Below, piece by piece: positions 10,514 through 21,844 of a stretch of DNA of 64,000 bases. How positions within the stretch are numbered: position 1 is the stretch's first letter; every line of letters starts with the position of its first letter. This DNA is from Cylicocyclus nassatus (lineage: Eukaryota > Nematoda > Chromadorea > Rhabditida > Strongylidae), in the NCBI GenBank assembly GCA_958299035.1, contig CATQJL010000223.1, positions 83,024,255-83,088,254 of the forward strand. The letters run 5' to 3'. The translations under genes and the position numbers were made by a program. Below the pieces are notes generated by a model that worked only from the letters and a program-made list of their open reading frames with translations, searched no databases and was not told the DNA's origin.

Positions 10514-11928
10514 ATTAGCCCCCCCCCCAAGAAAAAGTAGAGACATTTTCGAAGCTCCCACCCTCGGGCCGCCATGTCTTATTTTTGCAAAACGCTCCCT
10601 GGAAAGTGTTTCTATCTAAGCTACGACAAGGTGTATTTCGATCAAAGACAACAACACTTTGGGAGCGAGGAGTTGGGTCGATACAGATCTGCTGATTTAT
10701 ATTTGCGAATCTAAGTGTACAGAGTCTCTTTCACAAGACACTGGGAAACAAAGGAAGCTTGACGCTTATCCTTCTGAGATAAAAGAGAGCTTTACTTTGA
10801 GATGTTTGACGCTGATGATAAAGAGATGTTCCAAACAAGGCTTCCAAGAACAAGGTTACTTCTCGTACGGTGCAGTCATTTTCTCGTACTGTGCAGTCAT
10901 TTTGCAACCACTATGAAGTCGAAGAAAGCTGACACTGTCTTTGCGCGCGGAATTTATATATTCAGACGAAAAGAACTGCAACAGGAATCTGACAGCACGA
11001 CTTAGCATAGTATTGTTTGCATATGATTGGATGTAAACCCATAGTATTTTTTCTAACTATGAAATTTGTAAGAGTACCCACAAAGCAAATTGCTATATTT
11101 CGCAGAACATGCCCTTTTCGAAAAACATATGTACAAACTAAGCACAAGCTCTAGAACAACCAGCAACACAAAAAGTCCCAGTTCTTCTTTCTGTGGGTCA
11201 CTGAATCTCGCAGTTCTTCTGCACAGAAGCCATCTAGCGATTTATGGAGAGAGCAAGCGTCGGAGCCATAATCGCTGACGACGACATCCTACCGCTTCGA
11301 CAAAGACTAAGCTAGACATCTGTGCATTTTTTGCTATGAGCAAGTTCAGGATTGTGAAGTGAACGTGTACCATGTGATGTAGTGTGAGAATGCACAAATC
11401 GTTCTGGAGGTATGCCCCCTTATTCGAGCGATCAGCGATCCGTCGCGCGTTTTCGTCGCTAGTTTCCACCCAGTCGCGACGATCATCCATCAGGGCGATG
11501 GATCGCTGACAGGTATGACCGGCCCTTTACTGTTAAAGTTTGCGCTGATTGAGCGTCTCATGAAAAGTTATGATTCCGAGCAAGCAATACAAAATGGCGA
11601 ATTTGGCATCGGGAAAATCGTAAATTTTCATAGAGATGTTCAATTGGCGCAAACTTTGCACTGTTAGAAAGAGCTGGTAAAAGTCCGAATTTTGTTGCAA
11701 GTTTCCGATTTTTTATGACCCTACACGAAAAATTCAAATTTATAGTGATTTTGGTTTTCAGCTTCTATCTCCTTCATTTGTACATACTAACGAACAGTTC
11801 AAGCACAGATGTAAAGAGCATGAGCTCCTCTCCTAAGCAAAATTTTGTTCGCACAAATTTGTCGGGAATTTAAAGAGTTATGAATTTTTGAAGATGGTGC
11901 GAACGAACTTTCGGTTCAACCTAATCTA

Positions 11929-12946
11929 TTGGGTCGTCCCGAAAGTAATGTCGCTTTTTTCAAACGAACGCCACATCTCGTGGAATAAAGATATGTAAGA
12001 GGTTCTGGTAGCATTTGATGCAGCACATCATTTTCTTTCTAATGGTTATAAAACCATTGCACAAAATCCAATACTTTTCGAAAAATTATCAAAATCTGCG
12101 ACCCATGCTTTTTGAGAAGGCCAAGTTTCACAATTTTTCTAAATTTTTATAACAACCCTCGGAAGGAGTCCAAGTAATGGATGGATAGAGCAAACCCTAC
12201 AGGAAACAGCACAACTTTTTTTACTTTCCAGAGCTCGTCAAAATTTTTGTATAGATTTTTTGATGGAACCACCGAATTTTAGCATTCTCGCCCTTGACAT
12301 AAATGCATCAAACACCAATAAATTCTCTGATTTTGAAACTTACAAAGATGGATTATGGTCTGACACTAAGTTTACAAACCAATTGAGCATTCACCGCTTC
12401 AGACTAGCAACTTTCGAAAATTTCGGATACAGCCTGGGGCGCCCTGGAAAACCTGAGTTAAGATGATTTTATCCCGGAAAACTCGATGAATCGAAACAAA
12501 AAACAACTCGTGGAAAGAGCATAAAAAGCTGAGTCGAATGACACCCGAGTTGCTTGCCGATTGTCGTTCTGTGAGGTTTGAGTTATCAAATATGGAATTT
12601 GATGGCACTGAAAAATTTGTTCCAGAAACTCTAAGAAGCAAGCTGAGGAAAAGAAAAAATTACTCTGTATCCTGTAGGGTTTGCTCTATCTATTAGTCAC
12701 TTGTATTTCTTCGGAAAATAGTTACAAAAATTTAGAAAAATAGCCAAACTTGACTATGGCAAAAAGCATGAGTCGCAAATTTTGGTAATTTTTCGAAAGC
12801 TCATTGGATATTATGCAATGCAATTGCAATCATTAGAAAGAGGATGAAATGCTGCATCGAACGCTTCTAAGGCTTCTCGAAAATCTTGATTCCATGAAAT
12901 GTGGCGTTCATTGGAAAAAAGCGACATTACTTTCGGAACGACCCAA
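11929..12946. mobile_element. Mariner-type MITE, family A, copy 2
   Basis: Ends TTGGGTCGTCCCGAAAGTAA and its complement, TA flanks at 11927-11928 and 12947-12948. Same length and internal layout as copies 1 and 3, including GATAGAGCAAACCCTACAGG near 12191 and its complement near 12668. It lies exactly between two family-B ends. Confidence 0.85.
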
Positions 12947-12948
12947 TA

Positions 12949-13070
12949 GATTAGGTTGTCCCGAAAGTTCGTTCGCACCATTTTCAAAAATTCATAACTC
13001 TTTAAATTCTCGACAAATTTGTACGAACAAAATTTTGCTTAGGAGAGGAACTCATGCTCTTTACAAAAGT
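12949..13070. mobile_element. Family-B element end, partial
   Basis: Starts TTAGGTTGTCCCGAAAGTTC; the following 110 bases are the reverse complement of the right end of the family-B element at about 11810-11925. No second end was found, so it is truncated or was never complete. Confidence 0.7.
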
Positions 13071-13689
13071 ATCTGAACAGTGAGACGTATCTAAACACAT
13101 AAGATCGTTTAAACCGCTTTCCTGTTACAAATATGTCAGCTTGAGTCGGAGGACACAAAATAACAATTGATTTTATCTCAACAATAGTTCCATTGGCAAT
13201 AAGAAACTTCATGCACCGCTAAGACTACATAGCGTGCTGTAAATAAACATCAGTACATATAAGGCTAGCAAAAGTGAAATTTACCTCAAATTCATTGGTG
13301 AATACGAATCGCTCAAGGTACATTTTACCTTGAGGAGTACATTTCACCTTGAGGATTTGCCTCAGGTTAGAATCAACCTCAGTGATAAATGCGGCCTCTG
13401 GCGTGCGAGCTTTCCATTATTCTATGGCTTCTGGCTGAGATGAGTTCAGGACAGCCTTGAAATTTCCCAAGGTTGCCGAAAAGAGGTTCTTATGGCTTTT
13501 TTCCCGTGTTGGAGATTGAAAGTGTTGGACCGAAGATTTCCGCAAACTGAGGGCGATCAAAAGGATAAAGGCTCAAGGATTTGGCGTCTTCAATACCCTA
13601 TGAGGGCATGCGCCAAACGCACACACTAACTTCATAGTCGAAGAGGCTACTAAAGCGTGCGAGCCTTTTAAAGTGACTTTCGGGGGCCA
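13071..13689. other. Unassigned stretch
   Basis: No convincing exon, repeat pair or terminal motif was seen, apart from a local duplication of TTTACCTTGAGG / TTTCACCTTGAGG near 13324-13352. Confidence 0.4.
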
Positions 13690-13842
13690 GCCGTTTATCA
13701 AGTCAGTGCTTCAATCCTCCCAGATTACTCTGGTACCATTTCCGGCCCCGGAGGGTAGAGGACTTGGCTGGCCCAGGGGTGGGATCGAATCTGTGTCCAT
13801 GTAGTCATAGCGGTGCCTCATAACTAAGCCACTCAACCCCCG
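13690..13842 (-). repeat. tRNA-derived SINE candidate
   Basis: On the minus strand it begins GGGGGTTGAGTGGCTTAGTT (A-box-like) and continues to a B-box-like ACAGATTCGATCCCACC, then a tRNA-unrelated tail rich in CTGGCC/CCGGGG. This is the layout of a pol III-driven SINE. No A-rich or simple-repeat tail could be fixed, and I see no second copy in the window. Confidence 0.5.
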
Positions 13843-14129
13843 CAATTGGCTGCCTGAAATCACCCAATAGCCGCCGAAATGGGTGGAGTGGCTGCACCTT
13901 ACTGTCTCCACCAAATCATTCACTAACGAGAATCTCAGGTCCACCTTCTCCAGCGATCTCCAAGAAATACCTTAGAAATACTTTTCAACACCTTTGAGAG
14001 ATTTCACAACCTTAGACTTAGCATCCGAAAGGCCGAGGAGCGATGAAAAGCTTGCTACTTAATTTGCTTAGCCACTGCCTTAAAGAAGGGGAACGCTCGA
14101 AAACAAATCGGAATTACTAATTTTGCTGG

Positions 14130-14655
14130 CGTATAGTTATGCTTTGGGATGTGAAATTCTCGACGATGCCGGCGACGTGGGCGACTTCACGTTTTTTGCC
14201 AACTTCGAATTGTCGAGCATTTTCCAGTCTGTTGTCATACCGTATGGCATTGTCATAACTGTAGAAAAGCTTGTAGACTACTTCAACGTGAAGATTTGGA
14301 AGAAAAAATTTACACAGGGTTTGGTCATCTGCTAGCAGCAGGGAAAATAATTGCTTTATTAATTACCAATTAGTATGGCCGGAGCAAGCGGCTTACTTCA
14401 AACTACTGCGAGGGAGATGTCTAGCGTGATTTTTGGAGAAATTAAAGGGCAACTTTGCAGGAGCCGATTTCAAGCCTGAGCATGCATGTTGGAGGATTAA
14501 TAATTCTGTGAATATTACAGATATGGGTCTAAGGTCTGTTTTATTCGACAGATCTCTGAAAATATGATTTTTAGGAAAAAGGTCGTGGAAGAACAGCCAA
14601 ACTTGGGAATTCTATCACCAGGGGCGAGTTTGCGCCCTTTTATCTCCGCGAGTTG
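14130..14655. repeat. Interspersed 0.5 kb repeat, copy 1
   Basis: Closely matches 17640-18235 in the same orientation, for example TTTACACAGGGTTTGGTCAT, GCTAGCAGCAG and TTCTATCACCAGGGGCGAGT versus TTCTGTCATTAAGGGCGAGT. The open frames in each copy are not conserved between them, so it is read as a non-coding repeat or old duplication. Confidence 0.7.
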
Positions 14656-15044
14656 CAGGGTTGGAATAATGACAGGTGAATATCTATGTCAATTTCAGAA
14701 GCTCTATTTTACTGGATGTAGTTCGTGCCTATAGCTCCTGCGTAGGAGGCGCTATATATAGTGGACGTGCACATTTTGACTTCTATCTCCGTGAAAAGCA
14801 AGGGAGACGGGCTGGGATAGCCATGTTTTAATTTGTATACGAGAGAAGCAACACATACAATTCGGAAAAAATATAGGGGCTTCCTCTATGGGAGCCCATC
14901 TATGAAACCTTCTAGACAGTTTTTCTTTTAGATGGGACCACGCGATATTTTCTCTTTTTCCACCCTTCATTTCCCCCTTCCCATTTTATTACCAAAACGC
15001 ATGTAACAGTTTCCAGCAGCTATCTGAACCGTGCATAGGGTCAA

Positions 15045-15475
15045 TGTTGGGTATAAGTAAGGGAATGAAGCTAGAAAATCACTTTTCGCTTATTTCTCCT
15101 CATTTTCGCTCTAATTTTCGTTCATTTTTTGATTTTGAGAGTTAAAAAATTTGCGATGCTCGTTTAAAGGAGTTGTGGCTGTATAACACCAAAAGTGAGC
15201 TGGGAAGAATGGGTGGAGCTTGTGGTTGAGTGGGCGGAATCTTAGGAAGTGGGCGGAGCCTCAGAAGGTAGGTGAAGCCTTGGGGTTCAAAATTGGGGGT
15301 ATGACTCTCAAAAATTGGCAAAATCGGAATTTTTTTAGGTTGTGGAATCTCCAAATTCTCCAAATCTTCGATTTTATCGATTATAAAGGTTTCGCAACCT
15401 CCAGAACATCGATTTTATCGAGTTAGCTGTGATTTGTAAGCCCCGCCCACTACCATTGTAACTGATACCCAATAT
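15045..15475. repeat. Possible small inverted-repeat element
   Basis: Flanked by TTGGGTATAAGTAAGG-like and CTGATACCCAA-like inverted ends. The interior has several GTGGGCGGA / GGTGAAGCC motifs and two ATCGATTTTATCGA-type blocks. End pairing is weak, so boundaries are approximate. Confidence 0.35.
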
Positions 15476-16060
15476 ATGGGTGAGAAGACCTAGTCTAGTC
15501 TAATCTTATCTGAGGTGTTTAATTATGTTCTGCGAACGGTTTTTTGTTAGGGCGCAACCCAATACTTAATGTGGATAGAGAGCTAAGATAAACATCATTC
15601 GATACAGCAGCTTCGCGAGTTCCTTAGCAGTTAAAATTGGTGCAAAGTATCATTTGGAGTGAATTTGAAAATGGCTAGCAAAATTTGTTAGAATCAACAT
15701 TTATTCGAAATCTAGCTACCGTCAACCCTACAAAAAGAAGCTAGGTAGCAGACGTGTCTTTTATAATCAAAGTCGGATAACCTTTATGCTCAAATTTTCT
15801 AAGAAAAAGGCGCCATATGTTCTTCTCGATTTTCGATCTTGACCACTGGTTTTGGCTGAAATATTGATGATCTTGAATTGACCAGTACTCCAATCACAGC
15901 ACAGGTGCGATAGTGTGAGAATTTTCTCACCCTCCCTTCACCAAAAGCCGAGAAAAATAATCAACAGTGAGGTAAGGTTAAGCAAAGAAGATATTTGTAC
16001 GTGAATTGTTTATGAAATAGGAAAGGAGGAGTTTGTTGAAAAAAGGGCTTGGTGACGGGT

Positions 16061-16570
16061 GTGAATAATGATCTGGATATTTTCGAGTTTTTAACATAGA
16101 AAAATTCATAACTTCTGTAGTTAAACATCTTGTACGCCTTGATGGTCACCATTAGAACCGTTCCGTCCTCCGCTTTCAGAAAATATTTAGAACGATCAAT
16201 ATCCATTCAAGAAATTGCAGTGAACGGTTTGCCTAGTGATTTTTGAGGATTTTCGGTTTTTTGACATAAAAAAAATTAATAACTTCTGCTGATGAACATA
16301 GTACGCCGCTATAGTCGCCGTTAAAACCGTCTCATCCTTCGCCTTCAGAAAACATATAATATGTTTGGGGTCCGTTGAAAAAAGTGCCTGGGTGAAGGGT
16401 GTCCTATTGATTTTTGGAGATTTTCGAGTTTTTAACCTAAAAAAATTCATAACTTCTGTAGATGAACATCTTATACGCCGAGATGAACACCGTTAGAGGC
16501 GCCTCGTCCTCCGCCTTCAGAAAATATATACTTTGCCAGGAATCGATTAGAAAAAGTGCCGGGTGAAGGG
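16061..16570. repeat. Tandem 170-bp repeat, three units
   Basis: The offset of exactly 170 bases between matching blocks (16061, 16231, 16401) defines three diverged units. Each holds GATTTTTGGAGATTTTCGAG, then CATAACTTCTG and TCCTCCGCCTTCAGAAAA. Two related units occur at about 7690-8030, ending in the same TTTATAA-GGGAG-GCTCAAGTA sequence. It looks like a dispersed minisatellite or the core of a repeat-rich element. Confidence 0.75.
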
Positions 16571-17639
16571 TGGGTGAGACCTTTATAATGGGAGTGCTCA
16601 AGTACAGGCTTTACCAAAGTTTTACCAAAGTGCTCAAGTAGACGTAAAAAGACGTCTACTTGAGCACTCTATACACTCTATACACTCTTGAGCACTATAT
16701 ACTCGTAAATATCCAGAAATTACTACCCACGCTCTCCACCAGACACTTTTTGAATAGACTCCAGGCAAGCTATATATTCTCTGAAAGCGGAAGACAAGAG
16801 TTGTAAAAACCTTTTCATTGCTGACGTTGCTGTTCATCTACAGAAGTTACGAATTTATTCTTTTAAAAAAATTCGTAAATGCTTAAAAATTGTCTAACTC
16901 TTCCGAAACAGATGTTCTCGCATACACATCTTCTAGGGTATTTTTAAAAACATATAGGGTTGTTCCAATTCTATCAGTTTTCACATTTTGGTAAAAAGAC
17001 AACCAATGATGGCAGAGAATTTAATATGATAAACTTTTATTTGGAAAATAAGAAAACACCATCTCCTTCTCCCCTCCTCCCCCCCCCCCGGTCGGCATTT
17101 TATGATTTCTCGATCAACTGAAACACCCTTCACCCTGGAGGGACTGCGAACACTGTGACCCCCTTCACCCTGGAAGAGTCATTCTCACCTTATCGCACCT
17201 GTGATTCACAGTAATTTTCAAACCGACTGTCAACGAAAATCCTGGTCATTTCGCGAAAGAGTTTTACAGTGAAATTTCAAATAGAAAAAAAATTTGGGCA
17301 AACCCGCAAGGCTGAAGTTTGTTTGCACTTCTCGTCTTCTCTACCAAAAAACTTGCTTGCGTATTTTTGTAAATTAGAATCTCTGTAAAGAACGCCATCA
17401 GGTCGTGATTAGCACAGGCCCCTATGTGCACTGTTCATCAAATTATGAGGTTACAAACGCACGTGCTCATGAATTTTCTCCCACGTTTGAGAGTCGCGTA
17501 TTTTAGGGATTCTCATCTCTATAATTTGCCACCAGCAGCAAAACAATGTAAGAAATGTTGTCAGCACATTGAGTGTCTATTTGAGCGGAAATTTGAGAAA
17601 ATTGCATCATGCAGTCAAACAGTTACGACTTCAGAATGT
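16571..17639. other. Unassigned stretch
   Basis: Includes a short inverted repeat around AGACGTAAAAAGACGTCT near 16631-16652, repeated TATACACTC units at 16668-16690, and a C-rich run near 17080. No reliable gene or element boundaries. Confidence 0.4.
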
Positions 17640-18235
17640 AAAAATCTCGGAAATGTCGACTAAGTCGGCGACTTCACCTTTTTCGCCTACTTTGCCGAAT
17701 TCGATGAGAATTTTCGCATTCTACTGCCATAACTTATGGCACTGTCATAACTGTAAGAAGCTTGTAGATCACTTCAACATGAAGATTTGGATGAAAAAAT
17801 TTACACAGGGTTTGGTCATCTGCTAGCAGCAGAGAGTAAATCATTGTTTTATCAGTTATCAATTAGTCTAGCCGGAGCGATGCTTACTTCAAACAGCATA
17901 TGGGAGGCTACAAAAAATACGGTGTATATAGGTGCAACGGATGTGTCTAACGTGATTTTTGGAGGACTTAGGGGCGACTTTGGAGGAGCAGATTTCATGG
18001 CCTGAGCATGCATTTTGGAGCGTTAATAACTCTGCGAATATTACAGATATGGGGCTGAGTTTTGTTTTATTCGACAGATCTCTGAAGATATGATAAGATA
18101 TTTTAGGAAAAAGGTCGTGGAAGAACAAGTCTTTAATAAAAGTCGTAATTGACAGCCGAACTTGGGAATTCTGTCATTAAGGGCGAGTTTGCGCCCTTAT
18201 ATCTCTGCGCGTTGCAGGATTGGGCTACAACACTG
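17640..18235. repeat. Interspersed 0.5 kb repeat, copy 2
   Basis: Second copy of the repeat at 14130-14655, same strand, with several indels of tens of bases (for example an extra AAAAAATACGGTGTATATAG). A TTTA simple repeat follows at about 18308-18330. Confidence 0.7.
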
Positions 18236-18865
18236 CAAGTCGCCAACATAGCCGAATTTGCCGAAAATTTTCACATTCTCCCGTCATAACTGTAATCAAA
18301 GGGAAATTGTGAATTATTTATTTATTTATTTATTACATACGCTCTAGGCGTTCCTTAAAAAGACAAAAATACACAGTTACTCATACTCTAATACCACGAT
18401 AATTCATCATGTAATTAGGGTTTAAGCATTCGGACTAGATTATTGGAAGTGTGATGATAGCTTGTTTGTGACTGCTCTAAGACTGTAGTCAACAGAACTG
18501 AATTAGTGTGTTTCATGGAGATGGTACTCATGCCCCCTTTTGAATTATGAAATTAAAAAAGGCGAGTAGTTCCTCAGGTCCCCATTTGCCATCTCCCTGC
18601 CAAGCTCTGTTTTCTGCCATCGTTTTCAAATTATTACACATGGTAGTGCCAAGAATTTCAAGCTTCACGGAACCGATCGTTGGCTGGCATGGTCTAAGCC
18701 TTGGGGATGAATCTCAAGACTCATACTAGAGATGCAAATGGATCTGACAGACGTGGACAACACTTACGTATCGGCGGACAGTATACCTTCTTGAGATTGT
18801 TTTCTATACAAAGGACGATTCTGAAACAACTTTCGTGCAGAAGCTTACGAATAGGCCAAATTTCA

Positions 18866-19300
18866 TTATTCATTTAGAAACATTGTGCATTCATACTTTT
18901 TATGTAGTGCAGAAGTATCGTTCATGTTTCTAAAATCCTCTAGTGTAACCTACAACAAAATCAAATGAATCATTTATAATAAAAGTAATGCCAATTACCT
19001 GAATCCAGTTTTTCTCATCTAAAAAATCCTTTCTTCTGCGGCACCTTAGTTCATAGTTTTTAGCTCCAAAAACAGGCACAACTCGACAAAAGTCGCTCTG
19101 CAAGAGGGAAAAAACTGATGCTTTATCATTCAAATCACTCGGAAAAGGCTTACGTCGTCACTGGGTGGCTTCTCTATGTACTTGAGCTCACACTTCACCG
19201 TAGTATTAAAGTCAAAATCACATTCGAAATTTGATTCGTCTTCCGGCAACGGCAGTTTAATCACATAAACTGCTTGATAATTCGTTCCGTCCTCTGCGCC
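18866..19300 (-). CDS. C-terminal exons of a cysteine-containing protein gene
   Basis: Three exons join in frame on the minus strand: 19300-19154 (49 codons, donor GTAAGC), 19097-18999 (33 codons, acceptor CTTGCAG, donor GTAATT) and 18949-18866 (27 codons and TAA, acceptor TTGTTGTAG). The introns are 56 and 49 nt. Pieces of the product: DGTNYQAVYVIKLPLPEDES, FECDFDFNTTVKCELKYIEK, SDFCRVVPVFGAKNYELRC and VTLEDFRNMNDTSALHKKYE. Five cysteines spaced over 109 residues suggest a secreted or extracellular domain, but I do not recognise the family. The 5' part is missing; exons at 19990-20177 on the same strand may belong to it, with repeat DNA at 19320-19700 in the intervening intron. In-frame joining at every junction argues against chance. 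Confidence 0.7.
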
Positions 19301-19319
19301 CTGAGTCTGAGTTTATTAT

Positions 19320-19700
19320 GAATACCAGGAACAATCAAGGCAGTTCCAGGCACCTGTCTTCGGTCCGTACTAGCGGACTACTTGCATCGGCTTGAGGGGT
19401 TTCGCGCAAAGACCCATCGGGCGGTGGGTTCACACGCAGCAGTGTGCAACCGGGGTCGGGGCTATATCTCAGACATTCGCGGTTGAGTCGCGCAGGACAA
19501 AACGAGCTATCGTCACGGAATGCGCGACACCCGAAATCGGAGTCGGGACAAAATCAGGACACCTGATTTTGTTCCGGGACAAAACTGCAAGACAAAATCA
19601 GGTGTACCGACGGACACATTCCAGACAAAATCGGGACACCTGCGGGAGACACCATGATGTCCCGATCGCTTTCAGAGCACGCGGCTTACGCCTTTATTAA
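19320..19700. repeat. GC-rich repeat fragment with a CTCAGACA end
   Basis: At 19468 a CTCAGACATTCGCGGTTGAG end, preceded by AT, begins a stretch with repeated GGGACAAAATC motifs. Its reverse complement is the right end of a fragment at 35866. No partner end was found here, so the element is incomplete. An open frame of 102 codons here is not protein-like. Confidence 0.5.
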
Positions 19701-19989
19701 CAGGTTTTTGCGTCCTCTGTGCCTCTCTCACGCTTCCCTTTTCACTTACCTTGAGCCCTTGGTTTCTTTGGGTCCCATTTCTCATGCTTGTAACTTTTCT
19801 TCTAGTAAAAACCAGTCTTACATTGTAATTTATTAACAAATACCACACGATCTTGTCGAGCAAGCTTTACAACGAAAGCGAAATGAAATGCGCAGAAAGC
19901 GGCAAATACAAATATAGGTAAGGTTGCGACACAAATGCAGCAAAAAACAAAATGTAGACAATATTATCGAGCTTCTTTTCTCAGCTTCG

Positions 19990-20177
19990 TCTTCAACGCA
20001 TTCAGTCTTCTCAATCACTAGGTCTTCTTTGATGATACTGCTGCCTTCGATACTCTCAACGACACGTTTTTTTTGAAAATCACAAACTATAGTACCAGTG
20101 ACCATAAAACAAATAAATCACCTTGACGGAAGAAGTGAGGCTCTTTTGGGACAAAATGGTAAGTGCGGATGTCGGCG
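19990..20177 (-). CDS. Two exons of a minus-strand gene, possibly same as 18866-19300
   Basis: Exon 20177-20122 (acceptor TTTTGCAG, donor GTGATT) joins across a 35-nt intron (acceptor ACTATAG) to an exon starting at 20086. The spliced reading is ADIRTYHFVPKEPHFFRQ then VCDFQKKRVVESIEGSSI and EKTECVEDEAEKRSS. The downstream limit of the second exon is unclear: the open frame goes on into a hydrophobic stretch (ILSTFCFLLHLC) with no obvious donor. The charged, two-cysteine character resembles the exons at 18866-19300, and strand and order fit one transcription unit, but the junction between them was not found. Confidence 0.5.
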
Positions 20178-20199
20178 CTGCAAAATTACAGTTCAAAAG

Positions 20200-20953
20200 T
20201 TTTTTTTATTATATTTACCTTTTCAATTATAAAATATATCATTGTAACCGGGGGTGTCTAGTGGTATAACGGTTTTAACCGGATTGATAGACTACACGGA
20301 TTGAACGACTAATAGTTTATCTTAGGAAAAGGCAACTAACAACAACAAACAAGAACGTGTATCTTGAACAAGGCGTAACAACGAAACGAGGGCTTTACCC
20401 TCTTTGACCACTTCGGCAGGTTTACTGTATACTCTCTATCTAAGGGGGAGATCCGCCTCTCTTCGATGGCTTTAGCTCCCGCTAGCGCTTCCTCAGCGCA
20501 GTCTGAGGCCTCCCCCTGACTCCCGGTATTTATACCCTGCCGAAGGGGTCAGCGCGGGCTTTTCTTTCCGCCACTGAAGATCGGTAGGTCGGTGATCCGC
20601 GCCCTCTGACATCATTAGCTGTTACAAATTAACTCAACCATTAATTTACAATATTAATAACATTAAACATAAACTAATGATATCAATATTATTGAATAAT
20701 TTTATAATTATATTCATACAAAAAATGCTATATCTAAATTAAAGTTATTTTGTCTGAATATCATAATCAAAATTTATTTATCAAATATATTTATTTATTG
20801 ACAACTTATTTACAAATAATCGAAATCAAAACAGGTAAGCTTATTTTTTTATATTGTAAGATTTTGTTTTATTGCAGATACCTTACAAATTCTTTGATGA
20901 GAGGGCCATATCTCTTGTTCTATAAAAATAGGAGGACATGATGGGTGAAACCA
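20200..20953. other. AT-rich flank of the Penelope-like element
   Basis: Begins with a moderately GC-rich stretch to about 20610 that includes a TATTTATACCC sequence, then becomes strongly AT-rich to 20940. The AT-rich part matches the composition of the retroelement downstream and may be its 5' region. No ORF. The foldback at 20954-21531 separates it from the coding remnants. Confidence 0.4.
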
Positions 20954-21531
20954 CTCAGATAATCGCCGGGGGCAGGCGGTCCGCAAACTTGCGCTTTTCT
21001 GCAGGCGGTCAGCAGGATTTCGGGGCGTGGCCAAATCTTCAGCGGGCGGTATTTGCGTTTTCTGCAAGCGGGCATCAATACAAAATTTTCTGCAAGCGCT
21101 CGTCAAACAATCTCTTTCAGCGAGCGCTGGCCAAACTTTCAGCAGGCGCTCAGACTCTTTTTACGCAGTTTTGGGCGTACGCCGAGAAAAGATGGGACTC
21201 TATGTGGCAGAGGTGCCATCGATGGTTTTATTACCCAAGTTTGGGGTACTTTCTTTCAGCGGAAAGTACCTGAGGGCTGTGCGGTCCTTCAAAAAGGACC
21301 GTGCGGCTCCCAATAATTTTGCATGTTCTCGCGGGAAATCCGCGAGAATGCGGCCACTGTGCCGCAACTTATGTATAGAAAAACCGCGATAGATCTTCGA
21401 GCGTTCGTCTAAAAATTGGCCAAAATTATTCCAAATTTCTGCAAGCGGACCACGAAAAATCAGCGAACTATTTTTCCGGTGCCCGCTTGCTCAAAATTCG
21501 TATGGCCGCTTGCCCCCGGCGATTATCTGAG
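20954..21531. mobile_element. CTCAGAYA-family foldback element (copy 2)
   Basis: 578 bp with ends CTCAGATAATCGCCGGGGGC and the complement, and CA duplicated at 20952-20953 and 21532-21533. It shares sequence throughout with 50853-51430 (same length, opposite orientation) and 51533-52241. Interior motifs such as GCGGTCCGC and AGCGGGC recur. Overlapping open frames (up to 121 codons) in all readings are by-products of the GC-rich repeat. Confidence 0.85.
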
Positions 21532-21844
21532 CAGTGGGGATGTGGGGACATGGGGGGATACACCCCCTCCCCCCTGCGACTCCATGGGTCCCGTTTATTC
21601 ATTTGTAAACCAAAGTTTCAAAAACTCACTAAACCCGAACAGGGTCGGTCATGAACCCCCTGGCAGCAGCCATGCCAAATCATTATCTCCCGCACTTCCT
21701 AAGGTAAAGACCTGCCGACTAGGAAGTTATTCAAGTGGTCTCGAAAAACTACGTCTTGCAATGCTGATGATTATTATAAACAATCACAATTTCGTAAAAG
21801 GTTAACAAAATGTACACATTAAACAATTTTGGTAACGATGACAT

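Larger units (their letters stand above)
8349..11526. mobile_element. 3.2 kb DNA transposon with TTA target duplication (PIF/Harbinger-like candidate)
   Basis: Terminal inverted repeats begin AGGGCCGGTCATACC and continue GTCAGCGATCCATCGC. The trinucleotide TTA flanks both ends (8346-8348, 11527-11529). A 3-bp TTA duplication is typical of PIF/Harbinger elements; superfamily assignment rests on this and on size only, since no DDE transposase could be read. GC-rich palindromic subterminal DNA at 8349-8580 and 11410-11526 repeats GCGATGGATCGC. It holds spliced exon remnants at about 8590-9445 and the small nested palindrome at 10281-10513. Confidence 0.7.
8108..11925. mobile_element. Mariner-type element, family B, split by a 3.2 kb insertion
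   Basis: The left end TTAGGTTGTACCGAAAGTTC and right end GAACTTTCGGTTCAACCTAA are inverted repeats. Subterminal blocks also pair: GAATTTTCTGTGTAGGGTC near 8257 against GACCCTACACGAAAAATTC near 11718. Without the insertion at 8349-11526 the element is about 640 bp. A partial second copy begins at 12949. Confidence 0.75.

Noticed and set aside
20256..20330. Possible tRNA (GGGGGTGTCTAGTGGTATAACG)
   Set aside because: The A-box/D-arm part is good, but there is no acceptable B box or T arm (GGATTGAACGAC) and no acceptor pairing.
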